DNA from: Candidatus Methanophagales archaeon
Lineage (GTDB): Archaea; Halobacteriota; Syntropharchaeia; Alkanophagales; Methanospirareceae
Direction: 5' to 3'
NCBI GenBank assembly: GCA_030617585.1
Contig: JAUWVD010000011.1
Span: forward strand, 1 to 13,077
Length of the DNA stretch: 13,077 bases
Part shown: piece by piece, positions 12,282 to 13,077 of the stretch
How positions within the stretch are numbered: position 1 is the stretch's first letter
Layout: each line of letters opens with the position of its first letter
Program-made: the position numbers and the translations under genes
The notes under the pieces: generated by a model
The model's database searches: none
Seen by the model: only the letters and a program-made list of their open reading frames with translations
Told to the model about the DNA's origin: nothing

Positions 12282-13077
12282 TGGACTTGACGATGATTTT
12301 AGGAATGCTAGCGGCACTAGTAATTTTAACGCTATGTGCTGTTTTGTCATATAAGTATCGTGATTTAGGGCTTATAGGTGCGATAGTAGCAGCGATAATA
12401 GCGTTTTGGGCTGTTTCGAGTGCAAAGCCAGAACTCACAATTTATTGCGCCTTTGTATTTGTAATAGGGATTATCAACCTGTTTTCGTTAAAAGCGATAA
12501 AGAGTGTGATTCAGGGTGTTGACTATGGCTTAGTAGGGCTGATGATACTTGCAACCATGTTCATTTTTACTACGCAGGACCTTGCAATGATCCTGGTAGC
12601 ATTTGTTCTCGTTTCCGTGCCAACGTACATCTTAGTTATGATTAGAGAGGGCGGCACAAACGTAGAAGTTGGTATCAAGTATATTACCTTTATGGTTTTA
12701 GCAACCGTTCTGTTTTTGATCGGTGCGGTTATCTTAGCATACACAAAGAGTTCATTTAACGCTATACTCTATATACTCGGTTATGTGATGCTTGTATTAG
12801 GGTTGAGTATAGAAGTGGGCGTTGCACCGTTACACGAATGGGTACCAGATGTATTCACAAGTGCAGACCCTATCCCAATGTCAATCATCGCTTCTCTTGC
12901 AAAGATCGTTCCATTTATCGTAGCTCTGTGGATACTAATTTACACCGCCTGCGATTTAACAGCATCAATAGCAATCTTTACTGCGGTGCTCGCAGCTATA
13001 TCTATGTTTACCGGTAATATAGGTGCATTGACCTCGAAGGAGCCTGCGAGAGTGCTTGCATATTCCACGGTTGCCAA
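12281..13077 (+). CDS. fqoN: F420H2 dehydrogenase / complex I-like antiporter subunit N (5' part, cut by window end)
   Basis: Open from ATG at 12281 to the last base, 265 codons, so about half of a NuoN-family subunit. The start shares its A with the TAA of L. Family landmarks: YKYRDLGL early, SVPTYILVMIREGG (112-125) in helix 5, GIKYITFMVLATVLFLIGA (131-149) with Lys133, APLHEWVPDVFTSADPIPM (182-200), ASLAKIVPF with Lys208, and ALTSKEPARVLAYSTVA (249-265). Two channel positions look changed: the helix-5 glutamate of the LELLSLPTY motif is Val109 (FVLVSVPTY), and the helix-7 lysine of FKLxxxPFH is Glu178 (IEVGVAPLH). The remaining helices lie beyond the window. Identity is clear from motifs and operon position. 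Confidence 0.85.
   Translation, partial: MDLTMILGMLAALVILTLCAVLSYKYRDLGLIGAIVAAIIAFWAVSSAKPELTIYCAFVFVIGIINLFSLKAIKSVIQGVDYGLVGLMILATMFIFTTQDLAMILVAFVLVSVPTYILVMIREGGTNVEVGIKYITFMVLATVLFLIGAVILAYTKSSFNAILYILGYVMLVLGLSIEVGVAPLHEWVPDVFTSADPIPMSIIASLAKIVPFIVALWILIYTACDLTASIAIFTAVLAAISMFTGNIGALTSKEPARVLAYSTVA

Noticed and set aside
1..13077. tRNA, rRNA, CRISPR array, riboswitch or replication origin
   Set aside because: No cloverleaf, regularly spaced repeats, cobalamin-box riboswitch or origin-type repeat cluster was seen when reading gaps on both strands; no computed search could be run.

Overview
This window comes from an archaeon. Genes are preceded by TATA/BRE-like promoters instead of -35/-10 boxes. 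The gene set includes a fused adenosylcobinamide amidohydrolase/alpha-ribazole phosphatase (CbiS type) and a five-gene run of F420H2 dehydrogenase-like membrane subunits in the order J-K-M-L-N. From memory, that order matches the fqo operon of Archaeoglobus rather than the fpo operon of Methanosarcina (K-L-M-N). With the B12 salvage genes, it suggests a methane- or alkane-oxidising or archaeoglobus-like lineage such as ANME-1/Syntrophoarchaeia. That placement is inference; no marker gene in the window proves it.

Layout. (1) 1-2865 is an AT-rich, accessory-looking stretch. It holds a structured hairpin region (1-180), an HD-domain dNTP triphosphohydrolase (minus), a 544-bp internally deleted insertion sequence with recognisable terminal inverted repeats (1439-1982), a zinc-finger/AbrB-type small regulator (minus), and two gene fragments: one TPR repeat (2489-2641) and an IS200/IS605 TnpA N-terminus (about 2751-2861). 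(2) 2866-5057 is a divergent cobalamin pair, cbiS (minus) and cobT (plus), sharing a 110-bp promoter region. (3) 5142-6864 holds a polyprenyl diphosphate synthase (plus) whose 3' end overlaps by 35 bp the 3' end of a convergent fdhD-like gene (minus). (4) 6861-7227 is a minus-strand tract where a plausible small protein is broken across two frames, apparently at homopolymers. It is coupled by an ATGA overlap to fdhD. (5) 7304-7894 encodes an unrecognised charged protein (minus) carrying a 14-bp tandem repeat that forms a G-quadruplex-type motif on its coding strand. (6) From 8036 to the window end runs the operon fqo/fpo J-K-M-L-N, with stop-start contacts of 0 nt, ATGA, ATGA and TAATG. The N gene is cut by the window edge and continues to the last base.

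How they fit. CobT makes alpha-ribazole phosphate, the CobZ half of CbiS removes its phosphate, and the CbiZ half opens salvaged adenosylcobinamides, so the pair forms a compact B12 lower-ligand and salvage module. The J-N subunits form the proton-pumping membrane arm of a complex I-like F420H2:quinone (or phenazine) oxidoreductase. The nearby prenyl synthase has a small residue at the position that caps chain length in C20 synthases, so it might make the isoprenoid tail of that membrane electron carrier. The most unusual protein-level observations are the apparent replacement of conserved transmembrane lysines in the M and N subunits and the missing cysteine pair in the FdhD-like protein. Alignments and residue numbers quoted for other species were made by eye and from memory.
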